From contig NZ_CP108476.1 in the NCBI RefSeq assembly GCF_036226465.1, forward strand, positions 5,208,001 to 5,272,000: DNA of 64,000 nucleotides, in the 5' to 3' direction. Numbering within the stretch: position 1 is the first letter of the stretch; each line of letters starts with the position of its first letter. This document shows, in pieces, positions 33,511 through 41,097 of this stretch. The stretch is from Kitasatospora sp. NBC_01250. GTDB taxonomy: Bacteria; Actinomycetota; Actinomycetes; Streptomycetales; Streptomycetaceae. Position numbers and translations under genes: made by a program. The notes under the pieces were generated by a model, which had not been told where the DNA came from, made no database searches, and saw nothing but the letters and a program-made list of their open reading frames with translations.

Positions 33511-34936
33511 TGATCTGAAGACCCGGGACACCTTCCACTGGCTCTGCGAGCTGGACAAGGCCTCCACCGTGATGACGGTGGAGGCGGGCATCGCACCGCG
33601 CGAGGTGGGCGCCCGCACGGCCGCCGCGATCGTCAAGGTGCTCGCCGACGCCGAGGCGCCCGGCGCCGACCGGCCCACCGACTACCTGCAGGTGGAGCCG
33701 CTGGTCCGCCGGCTGGTGGGGCCGGACAGCTCGCGGATCCACTCGGGCCGCAGCCGCCAGGACATGCTGCCCACCGTCCACCGGCTGCTGCTGCGCGACC
33801 GCCTGGTGCTGGTGCACCGCGCGCTCGGCGAACTGCGCGCGGGCCTGCTCGCCTGTGCCGAGCGGTACGGAACGGCGATCGTGCCCGCCTACACCAACGG
33901 CGTCCAGGCCCAGCCGACCACCTTCGGGCACCTGCTGCTCGGCTACGAGGCGACCCTGCGGCGCTCGGCCGACCGGCTGGCCGAGGCCTACCCGCGCCTC
34001 AACGCCTGCCCGCTGGGCGCCGCCGCGCTGGCCACCTCCAGCTTCCCGGTCGACCGGGACCGGCTGGCCGAACTGCTCGGCTTCGACGAGCCGGTGCAGA
34101 ACTCCTTCGACGCCGCGCAGCTCTCGCCGATCGACGTCGGCTTCGAGGTGGCGTCGGCCGCGATGGGGCTGGCGCTGTCGATCGGCACCTTCGTCCAGGA
34201 CGTGCACGCCCAGTACCACCACGCGCGGCCGTGGATCACCCTGGACAACACCGACCTGCTCAGCCCGAGCACCCTGATGCCGCAGAAGCGCAACCCCGTC
34301 GCACTGAACCGGGCCCGGCTGCTGGCCAGCGAGGTGATAGGCGACGGGGTGTCCACCGCGCTCGCCGCCCACAACGTCTGCTCCGGGCTGACCGACTACA
34401 AGCGGGCCGAGGCGCAGCGCACCCTGGACCGAGCCCTCGCGATGCTCGGCGAGGTCAACGCCATCGTCGCCGGGCTGCGGCTGGACGAGCGGGCCGCGCT
34501 GGAGGAGGTGCGCTCCGACTACTCGACCACCTCCGAGCTGGCGAACGTGCTGCAGCGCGACGCCGACGTCCCGTTCCACGTCGGCCACCGGTTCGCCTCC
34601 GCGCTGGTCACCTACGGGCGCGGCGCCGGTCTGACGGTCGAGCGGCTCGATTTCGCCGAAGCGCTTCGGCTGTACCGCGAGATCGCGGCCGAGTTCGACG
34701 GCGTTGCCGCCGAACTCCCGATGACGGAGCAGGAGTTCCGCGCGGCACTGGACCCGGTCAGCATGGTGGCCTGCTACCGGGGACTCGGCGGGCCGCAGCC
34801 CGCGGAGTTCCGGCGGCTGCTCGCGGCGGCCCGGGAGGCGCTGCGGGCCGACACCGGGTGGCTCGACACGGTGGCCGGGCGGCTGAGCGCGGCGAAGGGC
34901 GGGCTGGAGGCGAGCTTCGCCGCGCTGGCCGGGTGA
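33503..34936 (+). CDS. Argininosuccinate-lyase-like enzyme with altered active site, operon gene 4
   Basis: A 477-residue member of the fumarase/aspartase superfamily, closest in pattern to argininosuccinate lyase: HSGRSRQDMLPTVHRLLLRD (about 80-99), AYTNGVQAQPTTFGHLLLGY (129-148), LGAAALATSSFPVDRDRLAE (171-190) and the mobile catalytic loop STLMPQKRNP (Ser256-Pro265). Two positions differ from true argininosuccinate lyase: RND is RQD (Gln86) and the catalytic-base region YTHLQ is YTNGV (Asn132 for His). The catalytic Ser is retained. So it may cleave or form another C-N bond to a fumarate-like unit rather than serve arginine synthesis. No arg genes are nearby. GAGGAG precedes ATG 33503. Confidence 0.8.
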   Translation: MTDDLKTRDTFHWLCELDKASTVMTVEAGIAPREVGARTAAAIVKVLADAEAPGADRPTDYLQVEPLVRRLVGPDSSRIHSGRSRQDMLPTVHRLLLRDRLVLVHRALGELRAGLLACAERYGTAIVPAYTNGVQAQPTTFGHLLLGYEATLRRSADRLAEAYPRLNACPLGAAALATSSFPVDRDRLAELLGFDEPVQNSFDAAQLSPIDVGFEVASAAMGLALSIGTFVQDVHAQYHHARPWITLDNTDLLSPSTLMPQKRNPVALNRARLLASEVIGDGVSTALAAHNVCSGLTDYKRAEAQRTLDRALAMLGEVNAIVAGLRLDERAALEEVRSDYSTTSELANVLQRDADVPFHVGHRFASALVTYGRGAGLTVERLDFAEALRLYREIAAEFDGVAAELPMTEQEFRAALDPVSMVACYRGLGGPQPAEFRRLLAAAREALRADTGWLDTVAGRLSAAKGGLEASFAALAG

Positions 34937-34955
34937 GCAGCGCGTTGAGGGCCCC

Positions 34956-35678
34956 TCAGGGGTGGTAGAGCTCGGTGATGGTGGTGATCTGGCCCGCGCC
35001 GTTGACGGTGATGTCGTAGTTGTTGCCGTAGCAGAGGTGCGGGCCGTCCGCGCCGGGGTGCTGGACGCACTGGTTGATGTGCGTCAGCAGGTCGGTGATC
35101 GAGACGGCCGTGCTGGGGTCGGTCGAGACGTAGCGGCCCAGCAGCGTGGCCTTGGCGCCCGGGGCGAAGGTGTAGCCGGTGTTCGGCGCGACGGCCTGGT
35201 AGTAGCCGTCGTTGGGGACGTCCGGGCCGCAGACGAACGTCGTCGCGTTGGCGCCGATCCGGTTCGGGTCGCCCCAGGCCACGGTGGCGTTGATGACCTT
35301 GTGGCCGGGGTGGTTAGCGGCGGCCGTGCAGTCGGAGCCGGGGGTGGGGGCGGCGGCGGTGGGCTTGGCCGTCGTCGGCTTCGTGGTGGGGTGCGGGGTG
35401 GGCTGTGAGGTGGGCTGCGAGGACGGCAGCCCGATGGGGGTGGTCTTCGGGGTCGGGGTCTGGGTCGGGGCCGGGGGCGCGGTGACCGGGGCGCTGGTCG
35501 CGGGGGCGGTCGCGGGGGTGCTGGCGGGGGTGGTGGCGCTCGGGTTCGCCGTCGCGCTCGGGCCGGTGCTCTTGGCCGGGCCGGCGGCGGTCGTCTCGTC
35601 GGGGCCGCAGGCGCTGAGCGACAGGGTCAGCGCGGCGGCGAGCAGCGTGGTGGTGGCGAGGAGTCGGCGGTTGCGCAT
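34956..35678 (-). CDS. Secreted lipoprotein with Thr/Pro-rich linker
   Basis: A 240-residue predicted lipoprotein. The signal MRNRRLLATTTLLAAALTLS ends at the lipobox LSAC (Cys about residue 24). A long Thr/Pro/Ala-rich linker of about 90 residues follows, then a C-terminal domain with three Cys (SDCTAA, TFVCGPD, QCVQHPG) and NYDITVNGAGQITTITELYH. I do not recognise the C-terminal domain. ATG 35678 is chosen because it gives a complete signal peptide. Convergent with the lyase gene, 19 nt between stops. Confidence 0.7.
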   Translation of the reverse strand: MRNRRLLATTTLLAAALTLSLSACGPDETTAAGPAKSTGPSATANPSATTPASTPATAPATSAPVTAPPAPTQTPTPKTTPIGLPSSQPTSQPTPHPTTKPTTAKPTAAAPTPGSDCTAAANHPGHKVINATVAWGDPNRIGANATTFVCGPDVPNDGYYQAVAPNTGYTFAPGAKATLLGRYVSTDPSTAVSITDLLTHINQCVQHPGADGPHLCYGNNYDITVNGAGQITTITELYHP

Positions 35679-35862
35679 GGTGAGTGTCCCCCTGGGTCGA
35701 AAGGGCGACCCGGCGGCCGCTCTCACCCAGTCATCACGTGCCGGGCCTGTGCCCGGGTCGCCTGTGTTGCACGCCTGTGACGATCGTGGGTGACCCGTGA
35801 CGAAGGCCGTACGCGGGAGCGGAAGCCGGGCCGGCCGACTTCCGCTGGTATCCGTCCTGCGG

Positions 35863-36069
35863 TCACTCCTCCTCGTCCACGGGGCGGATGGCCTTGGCGA
35901 GTTGGCGCACCTCGGTGGGGTGGAGCGGGCGGAGCTGGATGAGGACGGTGCCGTCGGGGGTGACGTACCAGCCGGCGGAGAGGTCGTCCACGTCGATGTC
36001 CGCGTCGTCCAGGGCGTCGGCCAACTCGTCCATGGCCGCCTTGGCCTGGCGGCGGGAGGGCAGGCTCAC
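35863..36069 (-). CDS. Small conserved-type hypothetical protein, coupled to upstream gene
   Basis: A 68-residue acidic protein (SLPSRRQAKAAMDELADALD, then DIDVDDLSAGWYVTPDGTVL) with predicted helix-strand content. GTG 36069 overlaps the stop of the 107-residue gene by 4 nt (GTGA), so the two are one operon. Similar short pairs occur beside WhiJ-like/DUF397 loci in streptomycetes, from recollection. Function unknown. Confidence 0.55.
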   Translation of the reverse strand: MSLPSRRQAKAAMDELADALDDADIDVDDLSAGWYVTPDGTVLIQLRPLHPTEVRQLAKAIRPVDEEE

Positions 36070-36389
36070 GAGTGCCGGACGAGCCACTTCGCGTCCACCT
36101 CCCACTCGGGGCCGCCGCGTTCGGGGCGCAGGTAGACGAGGTCGCGCTGGCGGTCCATGAAGGCGCCGACCCGCTGGTTGAGCGTGTCGAACACCAACTC
36201 GCCGCGGGCGGTGGGGGCGTGGGGGTGCTCGGGCGGCTTCATGCGGCCGTCGTCGCGGACGACGGGGTAGCTGGGGGCGAGCCGGAGCATCGCCTCCGGG
36301 CGTCCGCCGCAGTCGGCCGGGCACTGGCACTCGGGGAGGCCGCGGTCGATGAACGGGGGTGGGGGAGTGTAGATCTGATGATTTGTCAT
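36066..36389 (-). CDS. Hypothetical protein with CxCxxxC motif, divergent from WhiJ-like regulator
   Basis: A 107-residue protein. The N-terminus has a Cys cluster (LPECQCPADCGG) that could bind a metal; the C-terminus ends with YLRPERGGPEWEVDAKWLVR. No family name is recalled. ATG 36389 is 122 bp from the divergent WhiJ-like gene, and an ACTGA-ctt-TCAGT inverted repeat (36391-36403) lies immediately upstream, suggesting joint control by that regulator. Confidence 0.6.
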   Translation of the reverse strand: MTNHQIYTPPPPFIDRGLPECQCPADCGGRPEAMLRLAPSYPVVRDDGRMKPPEHPHAPTARGELVFDTLNQRVGAFMDRQRDLVYLRPERGGPEWEVDAKWLVRHS

Positions 36390-36511
36390 AACTGACTTTC
36401 AGTGCGCAAGGCGGGGCGAATCTCACGATCCGTGGAATAAGCGTCGCGCTCCGGAGTTAGCATCGCCAGGGGGGAAGCCTTCAAATCGGCTTGGTGTGAA
36501 CAGGAGTGGCT

Positions 36512-37354
36512 ATGCCCGCGCCGAAAGAACTCGATCCCACGGCATCCGTGGCCGCTTATCTCGGGGCCCAGATCCGGAAGAGACGCGAGGCGAAGGGGCT
36601 GACCCAGAAGCAGTTGGGGCAGCTGGTCTTCGTCTCGCACAACCGGATCGCCCAGATCGAGCTGGCGACCGATCCGCCGGGGTGGGAGATGATCAAGCTG
36701 CTGGATGCGGCGCTGGACGCGAACGGCGACCTGGTTGACCTCTGGTTTCACATCAGCGTTGCCAGAGTCGACGATTACGCGATGATCTTCATGCTGCGGC
36801 AGAGCCAGGCCAGGATCATGCAGGAGTACGGTCTGATCATCCCCGGCCTGGTCCAGACGGAGGCCTATGCGCGGGCGATCCTCACGGCAGGCGAGAACAT
36901 TGGACTGGGAGCCGTGAGCGAGACGCTTCCTGTCCGCCTCGCCCGGCAGTCGATCCTCAAAGGTGAGGAGTCTCCGTGGTACCGGGTCACCTTGGACGAG
37001 TCCGCTCTCTATCGGAACGTTGGCGGACGCAAGGTGATGGCCGGACAACTCGCTCACCTGCTGAGGCTGAACCAGCGCCCTCGGATCGATGTACAGGTAG
37101 TTCCGTTCGGTGCGCTCGATAGCACCGCTCTGGGTGGATCGTTGTGCCTGCTCACCATGCCGGACGGCTCCCGGGCGGCATACTGCGAGGGGCTCAGTAC
37201 CGGCCAGTTCTTCGAGAGTCCAGACGATGTTGCCCGCTTCACTGTCATCTACGATCGGGTGCAGGCTGCCGCACTCGACCCGGAGATGTCGGCCGCCTTC
37301 ATCCGAAACGTGATGGAGGAACGGTACGCGTGGGAACTTCCACCAGCGACTTGA
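36512..37354 (+). CDS. WhiJ-like regulator: XRE HTH plus DUF5753 (Scr1-type) domain
   Basis: A 280-residue regulator. Residues 17-75 form an HTH (LGAQIRKRREAKGLTQKQLG, VSHNRIAQIELATDPP) and residues 95-275 a DUF5753 domain (IMQEYGLIIPGLVQTEAYAR, RQSILKGEESPWYRVTLDES, DVQVVPFGA). WhiJ-family proteins usually act with small DUF397 partners, one of which is the overlapping next gene. ATG 36512 is preceded by CAGGAG; GTG 36506 is less likely. Codon third positions are noticeably less GC-rich than in neighbours, a sign of mobile accessory character. Confidence 0.9.
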   Translation: MPAPKELDPTASVAAYLGAQIRKRREAKGLTQKQLGQLVFVSHNRIAQIELATDPPGWEMIKLLDAALDANGDLVDLWFHISVARVDDYAMIFMLRQSQARIMQEYGLIIPGLVQTEAYARAILTAGENIGLGAVSETLPVRLARQSILKGEESPWYRVTLDESALYRNVGGRKVMAGQLAHLLRLNQRPRIDVQVVPFGALDSTALGGSLCLLTMPDGSRAAYCEGLSTGQFFESPDDVARFTVIYDRVQAAALDPEMSAAFIRNVMEERYAWELPPAT

Positions 37355-37542
37355 ACCGTGCCGCTTGGCGCAAGTCGAGCTACAGCGGCGCGAACTCGAA
37401 CAACTGCGTCGAGGTCGCGGACGGGTTCCCCGGTGTCCTGCCCGTCCGTGACTCGAAGGACCCTTCCGGCCCCGCGCTCGTCTTCCCCGCCGCCTCGTTC
37501 GCCGCGTTCGTCGCAGGTGTCAAGCGCGGCGAACTGGCATAG
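37330..37542 (+). CDS. DUF397 small protein, partner of the WhiJ-like regulator
   Basis: A 70-residue DUF397 protein with the defining AAWRKSSYSGANSNNCVEVA and DSKDPSGPALVFPAASFAAF. It overlaps the regulator gene by 25 nt; GTG 37330 follows ATGGAGGAACGG, a strong site inside the regulator's last codons. DUF397 proteins are thought to bind WhiJ-type partners and relieve or alter their DNA binding (established for whiJ loci in outline, inferred here). Confidence 0.9.
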   Translation: MGTSTSDLNRAAWRKSSYSGANSNNCVEVADGFPGVLPVRDSKDPSGPALVFPAASFAAFVAGVKRGELA

Positions 37543-37549
37543 GAGGGCG

Positions 37550-37954
37550 ATGATGGGGTTCTGGCCTTCCAAAGCCGACAAGCACGATGCGCCCGACCCC
37601 GCACCGCTCTCGGCGGCGGACGTCGAGCGCCTGCGGCAGGAGATCGCCGCACTGGGCGAGCTCGCCGCCGAGTTCACTCGCCGTGCCGCCGCGCTGCAGC
37701 GTCTGCTGCCGCCGCGCCCGCCGCAGGATCGGATCCCCTCGCAGCGGAGCACCGGCACCGTGAGGTGGTTCAACCCGGAGAAGGGCTTCGGCTTCATCAC
37801 GCCGGACGAGCCGGGCCCCGATCTCTTCGCCCACTACTCCGAGATCGAAGCCGACGGCTTCCGTGAGCTGACCGACGGTCAGCGGGTCGAGTACGACAGC
37901 TCCCAGGGGCCGAAGGGTCCTCAGGCCGACCGCATCCGCCCACTGGCCGGCTGA
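37550..37954 (+). CDS. Cold-shock-domain protein with N-terminal helical extension
   Basis: A 134-residue protein: a 65-residue N-terminal part with a predicted amphipathic helix (AADVERLRQEIAALGELAAE) and a Pro-rich linker, then a complete cold-shock domain from about residue 68 (GTVRWFNPEKGFGFITPDE, FAHYSEIEADGF, GPKGPQADRIRP) with RNP1 KGFGFI and RNP2 LFAHYS. It begins 7 nt after the DUF397 stop with AGGAGG upstream of a double ATG (37550/37553), so it is cotranscribed with the WhiJ-like system. The helix may mediate dimerisation. Distinct from the canonical 67-residue Csp at 20.5 kb. Confidence 0.85.
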   Translation: MMGFWPSKADKHDAPDPAPLSAADVERLRQEIAALGELAAEFTRRAAALQRLLPPRPPQDRIPSQRSTGTVRWFNPEKGFGFITPDEPGPDLFAHYSEIEADGFRELTDGQRVEYDSSQGPKGPQADRIRPLAG

Positions 37955-37991
37955 TCCTGACCCGCGTCGAACACAGCGGACTTGCACGACG

Positions 37992-38360
37992 TCAGGCTGC
38001 CCTGTGGGACCGAGGCCCGCAGCAGTCGGTGGGCCTCGGAGACCGGTTCCCGCGGCGAGCAGGAGCAGTCCGGCGCGGTCGGCTGACCGGGCGATCCGGC
38101 CGGAGCCGTGACGCCTGCTCGGCCCGGTCCTTGCGCCTGGCTGCGGTGCCCGCGAGGGCGACAGGTGCCGCCGCTCGATGTCGTCGAACCGCAGCGCCTC
38201 GCAGAGGGCATCCAGCACCTGCTCGGACGGCTGCCCGGCGACCGGCTGCGCCGAACTCGGCCGGCAGGCCGATCTCCTCCGGCGCGAGTCCGGCGCGGCG
38301 GGCCTGCGGGAAGTCGCCCGAGTGGTTGGTGCCCGTGCCCTGAGTCCGCTCGTCACCCAA
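37992..38360 (-). pseudogene. Remnant of an MmyB-type HTH regulator
   Basis: Reading on the minus strand from 38360, one frame gives QARRAGLAPEEIGLPA (family RRARLxPEDVGLP), and then a different frame gives PSEQVLDALCEALRFDDIER RHL-like sequence (family PSxQVLDALARALRLDDxER). The intervening helix-turn-helix (LRREEVAxLAGVSxxYYTRLE region) is missing and a frame change is required, so the gene suffered a deletion plus frameshift. The remaining downstream sequence is degenerate. It is divergent from the DUF4097/hydrolase genes, as intact MmyB-type genes often are relative to their targets. Confidence 0.6.
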
Positions 38361-38390
38361 CCGGTCGCCGCATAGCGTTCACGCTCAGTT

Positions 38391-38539
38391 CATTGCAATG
38401 GATGGCATGGCTGACGTTGCATTAAGTCTCAGCTCGCTGCAACAGTTTTCCGCTATCTACCTGCAGTGATGCGGTTTTGGCGCAACGAGTCCGTTGCCGA
38501 GATGTGGAAAGCAACGTAGCGTTTCCGTTGTCAGAAACG
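38391..38539. promoter_or_regulatory. Palindrome-rich control region upstream of the DUF4097 gene
   Basis: This AT-richer stretch contains CATTGCAATG (38391-38400, perfect palindrome), GTTGCA (38416-38421) / TGCAAC (38438-38443), and CGTTTC (38520-38525) / GAAACG (38534-38539). The density of arms suggests several regulator sites between the decayed MmyB gene and the DUF4097 operon. Confidence 0.5.
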
Positions 38540-38562
38540 AGGGACGAGCTCAGGAGAGCACG

Positions 38563-39228
38563 ATGCAGACGTTCGCCACCACCGCCCCGATCACCGCCGT
38601 CCTGGACGTCCCGGCCGGGCGCGTCCAGCTCATCGCCGCCGACCGCGCCGACACCGTCGTCGAGGTCCGGCCCGCCAATGCCGACAAGAGCCGCGACGTG
38701 CGGGCCGCCGAGCAGGCGACCGTCGAGTACGCCGACGGCGTCCTGCGGATCAGCGCCGCCGAGCCCAAGAACCAGCTCTTCGGCCCGAGCGGATCGCTGG
38801 AGGTCACCGTCAAGCTGCCGGCCGGTTCCCGCGTCCAGGCCACCAGCGGCGCCTGCGAACTGCGCGTCGTCGGACGCCTGGGCGACGTCGCCTTCGAGGG
38901 CGCGTACCGGCAGATCAAGCTCGACGAGGTCGCGAGCCTGCGCCTGACCGCGGTCGACGGCGACGTCGAGGTCGGCCGACTGGGCGGCCCCGCCCAGATC
39001 AGCACCACACGGGGCGACATCCGGATCACCGAGGCCCTGCGCGGCGAGCTGGCGCTGCGCACCGAGTCCGGCGACATCTCGGTCGGCGCCGCCGCCGGCG
39101 TCTCGGCCGCGCTGGACGCCGGCACCGCCTCCGGCCGCATCAGCAACGCCCTCAGGAACGACGGCACCACCGGACTCGCCATCCGCGCCACCACCAACTG
39201 CGGCGACATCACCGCCCGCAGCCTCTGA
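38563..39228 (+). CDS. DUF4097-family beta-strand repeat protein
   Basis: A 221-residue predicted right-handed beta-solenoid of repeated short strands (VQLIAADRADTVVEVRPA, LEVTVKLPAGSRVQATSGAC, IKLDEVASLRLTAVDGDVEV, SGDISVGAAAGVSAALDAGT). No signal peptide or membrane segment is seen, so it appears cytoplasmic. Family function is unknown; in streptomycetes such genes often sit with HTH regulators and alpha/beta hydrolases, as here. ATG 38563 follows CAGGAGAG. Confidence 0.85.
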   Translation: MQTFATTAPITAVLDVPAGRVQLIAADRADTVVEVRPANADKSRDVRAAEQATVEYADGVLRISAAEPKNQLFGPSGSLEVTVKLPAGSRVQATSGACELRVVGRLGDVAFEGAYRQIKLDEVASLRLTAVDGDVEVGRLGGPAQISTTRGDIRITEALRGELALRTESGDISVGAAAGVSAALDAGTASGRISNALRNDGTTGLAIRATTNCGDITARSL

Positions 39229-39337
39229 GCAGCGCGCGCCCCGGCATCGTCCGCCCCGGCATCATCCGCTCCAGCAGCGCCCGCTCCAGCGCCATCCGCA
39301 CCCGAAGCCCGCCCGCGACCGCGTAAGAAGGCACCCC

Positions 39338-40138
39338 ATGAGCATCAACCAGCCCGCCTGGACCGGCATGCTGCCGGTCGACGACACCGCCCTGGCCGTC
39401 ACCGACACCGGGGGCCCCGGCCCTGCCGTGGTCTACCTCAACGGCTCGTACGCCTCCCAGAAGAACTGGCGGCGCGTCATCGACGAACTGGGTGACGACT
39501 ACCGGCACATCACCTACGACGAGCGGGCCCGCGGCAAGTCCCGGACCGCGACGGACTACTCCTTCGAAGCCTGCCTGCGCGACCTCGACGCCGTCCTCAC
39601 CGCCCGGGGCATCGAGCGGCCGATCCTGGTGGGCTGGTCCTACGGCGCGATGATCGCGATGCACTGGGCCGCCCGCCACCCCGACCGTGTCCGGGCCGTG
39701 GTGTCCGTGGACGGCGCCCTGCCGACCGATATGTTCAACGAGGAGCTCCCGGAACAGGTCCACAAGCTCTTCCGCCGCTTCGGCCCGCTCATGCCGATCC
39801 TGCGCCCGCTCGGCATGGCCGCCCGGATGAGCCCCGCGCAGCATGCCGAGATCAACCTCGAACTCATCGAACTCTGTGCACCCGGGGCCCTCGACCCCGT
39901 CTTCGACGGGACGACCGCACCGGTCCGGTACGTCCTCGCCACCGGGGGCAACCTCGGTGGGGACGCCGCGCAGATGGAACGGATGCGCGCCGACCTCGCC
40001 CCGGTGCTCGCCCGCAACGCGAACATCCGGGTCCACGCGAAGGCCGCGAGCAACCACTCCAAGATCCTGCGCAAGGACTTCGGTGCCGTCGCCGGGGCGG
40101 TGCGCGAACTCGCCGCCACCCGCGCACAGCAGGTGTGA
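39338..40138 (+). CDS. Alpha/beta hydrolase
   Basis: A 266-residue hydrolase with the canonical fold: oxyanion region AVVYLNGSYASQKNWRRVID, nucleophile elbow GWSYG (Ser about 106) after RPILVGWSYGAMIAMHWAAR, and a C-terminal His in ASNHSKILRKDF. The HG oxyanion motif is replaced by NGS. The substrate is unknown. Same strand as DUF4097, 109 nt apart, probably cotranscribed. Confidence 0.87.
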   Translation: MSINQPAWTGMLPVDDTALAVTDTGGPGPAVVYLNGSYASQKNWRRVIDELGDDYRHITYDERARGKSRTATDYSFEACLRDLDAVLTARGIERPILVGWSYGAMIAMHWAARHPDRVRAVVSVDGALPTDMFNEELPEQVHKLFRRFGPLMPILRPLGMAARMSPAQHAEINLELIELCAPGALDPVFDGTTAPVRYVLATGGNLGGDAAQMERMRADLAPVLARNANIRVHAKAASNHSKILRKDFGAVAGAVRELAATRAQQV

Positions 40139-40242
40139 CGGTGCTGGGTCCGGTCGGCCGTCCAGCTCCTGTTGATCGGTGCCCTGGATGCTCCTTCTCG
40201 CAGCCGGAGGGACCGGCTGCGACGAAGGAGAGAGGACCACGG

Positions 40243-40758
40243 ATGTCGAAGGTGGCTGATCTGAAGCGCGCTGTGGCGTTGACCGGTGCGGCGGTGGCGC
40301 TCGTGAGCGGGGCCGGGCTGGCGGCGGCGACGAGTGCGTCGGCGGACGCGGGGACCAACTGGAACTGCTCGGAGAACCCGGGCAACTGGGACCACATGAA
40401 CTGGGGAAGCTGTCTGCTGCCCGGTGACCAGATGATCTCCGCGAACGGTGCCTACCGCCTGGTGTACCAGGGCGACGGAAACCTGGTCGAGTACGACCGG
40501 TTCGGTGACGCGCTGTGGAACAGCGGCACCCAGAACACCGCGCCGGGGAAGGTGATCATGCAGTACGACGGCAACCTCGTGATCTACGACACCTTCCAGA
40601 ACGCCCGTTGGAACAGCGGCACGAACCACGGCTGCGACCCGTCCGCGAACTGGCTGCGGCTGCAGGACGACGCCAACCTCGTTGTCTACCGCCCGCACGG
40701 CGACGGCGCCTGGACGCCGGTCTGGTCCACCCACAACGGGTCCGTCGGCACCTGCTGA
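40243..40758 (+). CDS. Secreted bulb-type (mannose-binding) lectin-domain protein
   Basis: A 171-residue exported protein. The signal peptide (KRAVALTGAAVALVSGAGLA) is followed by cleavage near ASA-DAG. The mature part is one B_lectin beta-prism with three QxDxNxVxY sugar-binding motifs: QGDGNLVEY, QYDGNLVIY and QDDANLVVY. Four or more Cys (NCSENP, GSCLLP, HGCDPS, terminal GTC) suggest disulfides. Such domains bind mannose-type glycans and, in LlpA-like proteins, act as bacteriocins; which applies here is unknown. Good RBS AAGGAGAGAGG. Followed by a 23-bp-stem terminator. Confidence 0.88.
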   Translation: MSKVADLKRAVALTGAAVALVSGAGLAAATSASADAGTNWNCSENPGNWDHMNWGSCLLPGDQMISANGAYRLVYQGDGNLVEYDRFGDALWNSGTQNTAPGKVIMQYDGNLVIYDTFQNARWNSGTNHGCDPSANWLRLQDDANLVVYRPHGDGAWTPVWSTHNGSVGTC

Positions 40759-40808
40759 CCCACTGCCGTCGGGTCCGCCCGCTCGGCCGAGCCGCTCCGG
40801 GACACCGA

Positions 40809-40865
40809 GGCCGCCCGCCCCCGCCCGCACCCCGGTCGTCACGGTGCGGGTGGGGGCGGGCGGCC
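40809..40865 (+). terminator. Very strong terminator after the lectin gene
   Basis: 23-bp arms (40809-40831 and 40843-40865) with a single G-U pair and an 11-nt loop form the longest hairpin seen in the window. Confidence 0.8.
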
Positions 40866-41043
40866 GCTTTCCGGTCGGGTGCCCCGCCACCAGGGCGACG
40901 ACGGGGGAGGAGCACCAGTGCGGCCTGAGTGGGGGCTGTGCCGATGCCGGGAGGCGCGAGGTCCTGCCGCAGAGCCTCTGCGGCGAATGGTGAACGACGT
41001 CGACACCGCCAGACTTCTGAACTAGTTTCTAACTGCGAGCCCG
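40866..41043. other. Intergenic region upstream of the decayed toxin-antitoxin locus
   Basis: No conserved gene is seen. The 3' part (41005-41045) becomes AT-richer (TTCTGAACTAGTTTCTAACTG), as expected for the promoter of the following antitoxin gene. Confidence 0.4.
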
Positions 41044-41097
41044 ACGCGAGCCACCTTCTCCGAACTCCTTCAGAGGCCCAAGGACACCGTCGCCAAG

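Noticed and set aside
37520..38356. A single 278-codon minus-strand gene across 37.5-38.4 kb
   Set aside because: Its 5' part matches an MmyB fragment only after a frame change, and its 3' part is antisense to the cold-shock-domain gene.
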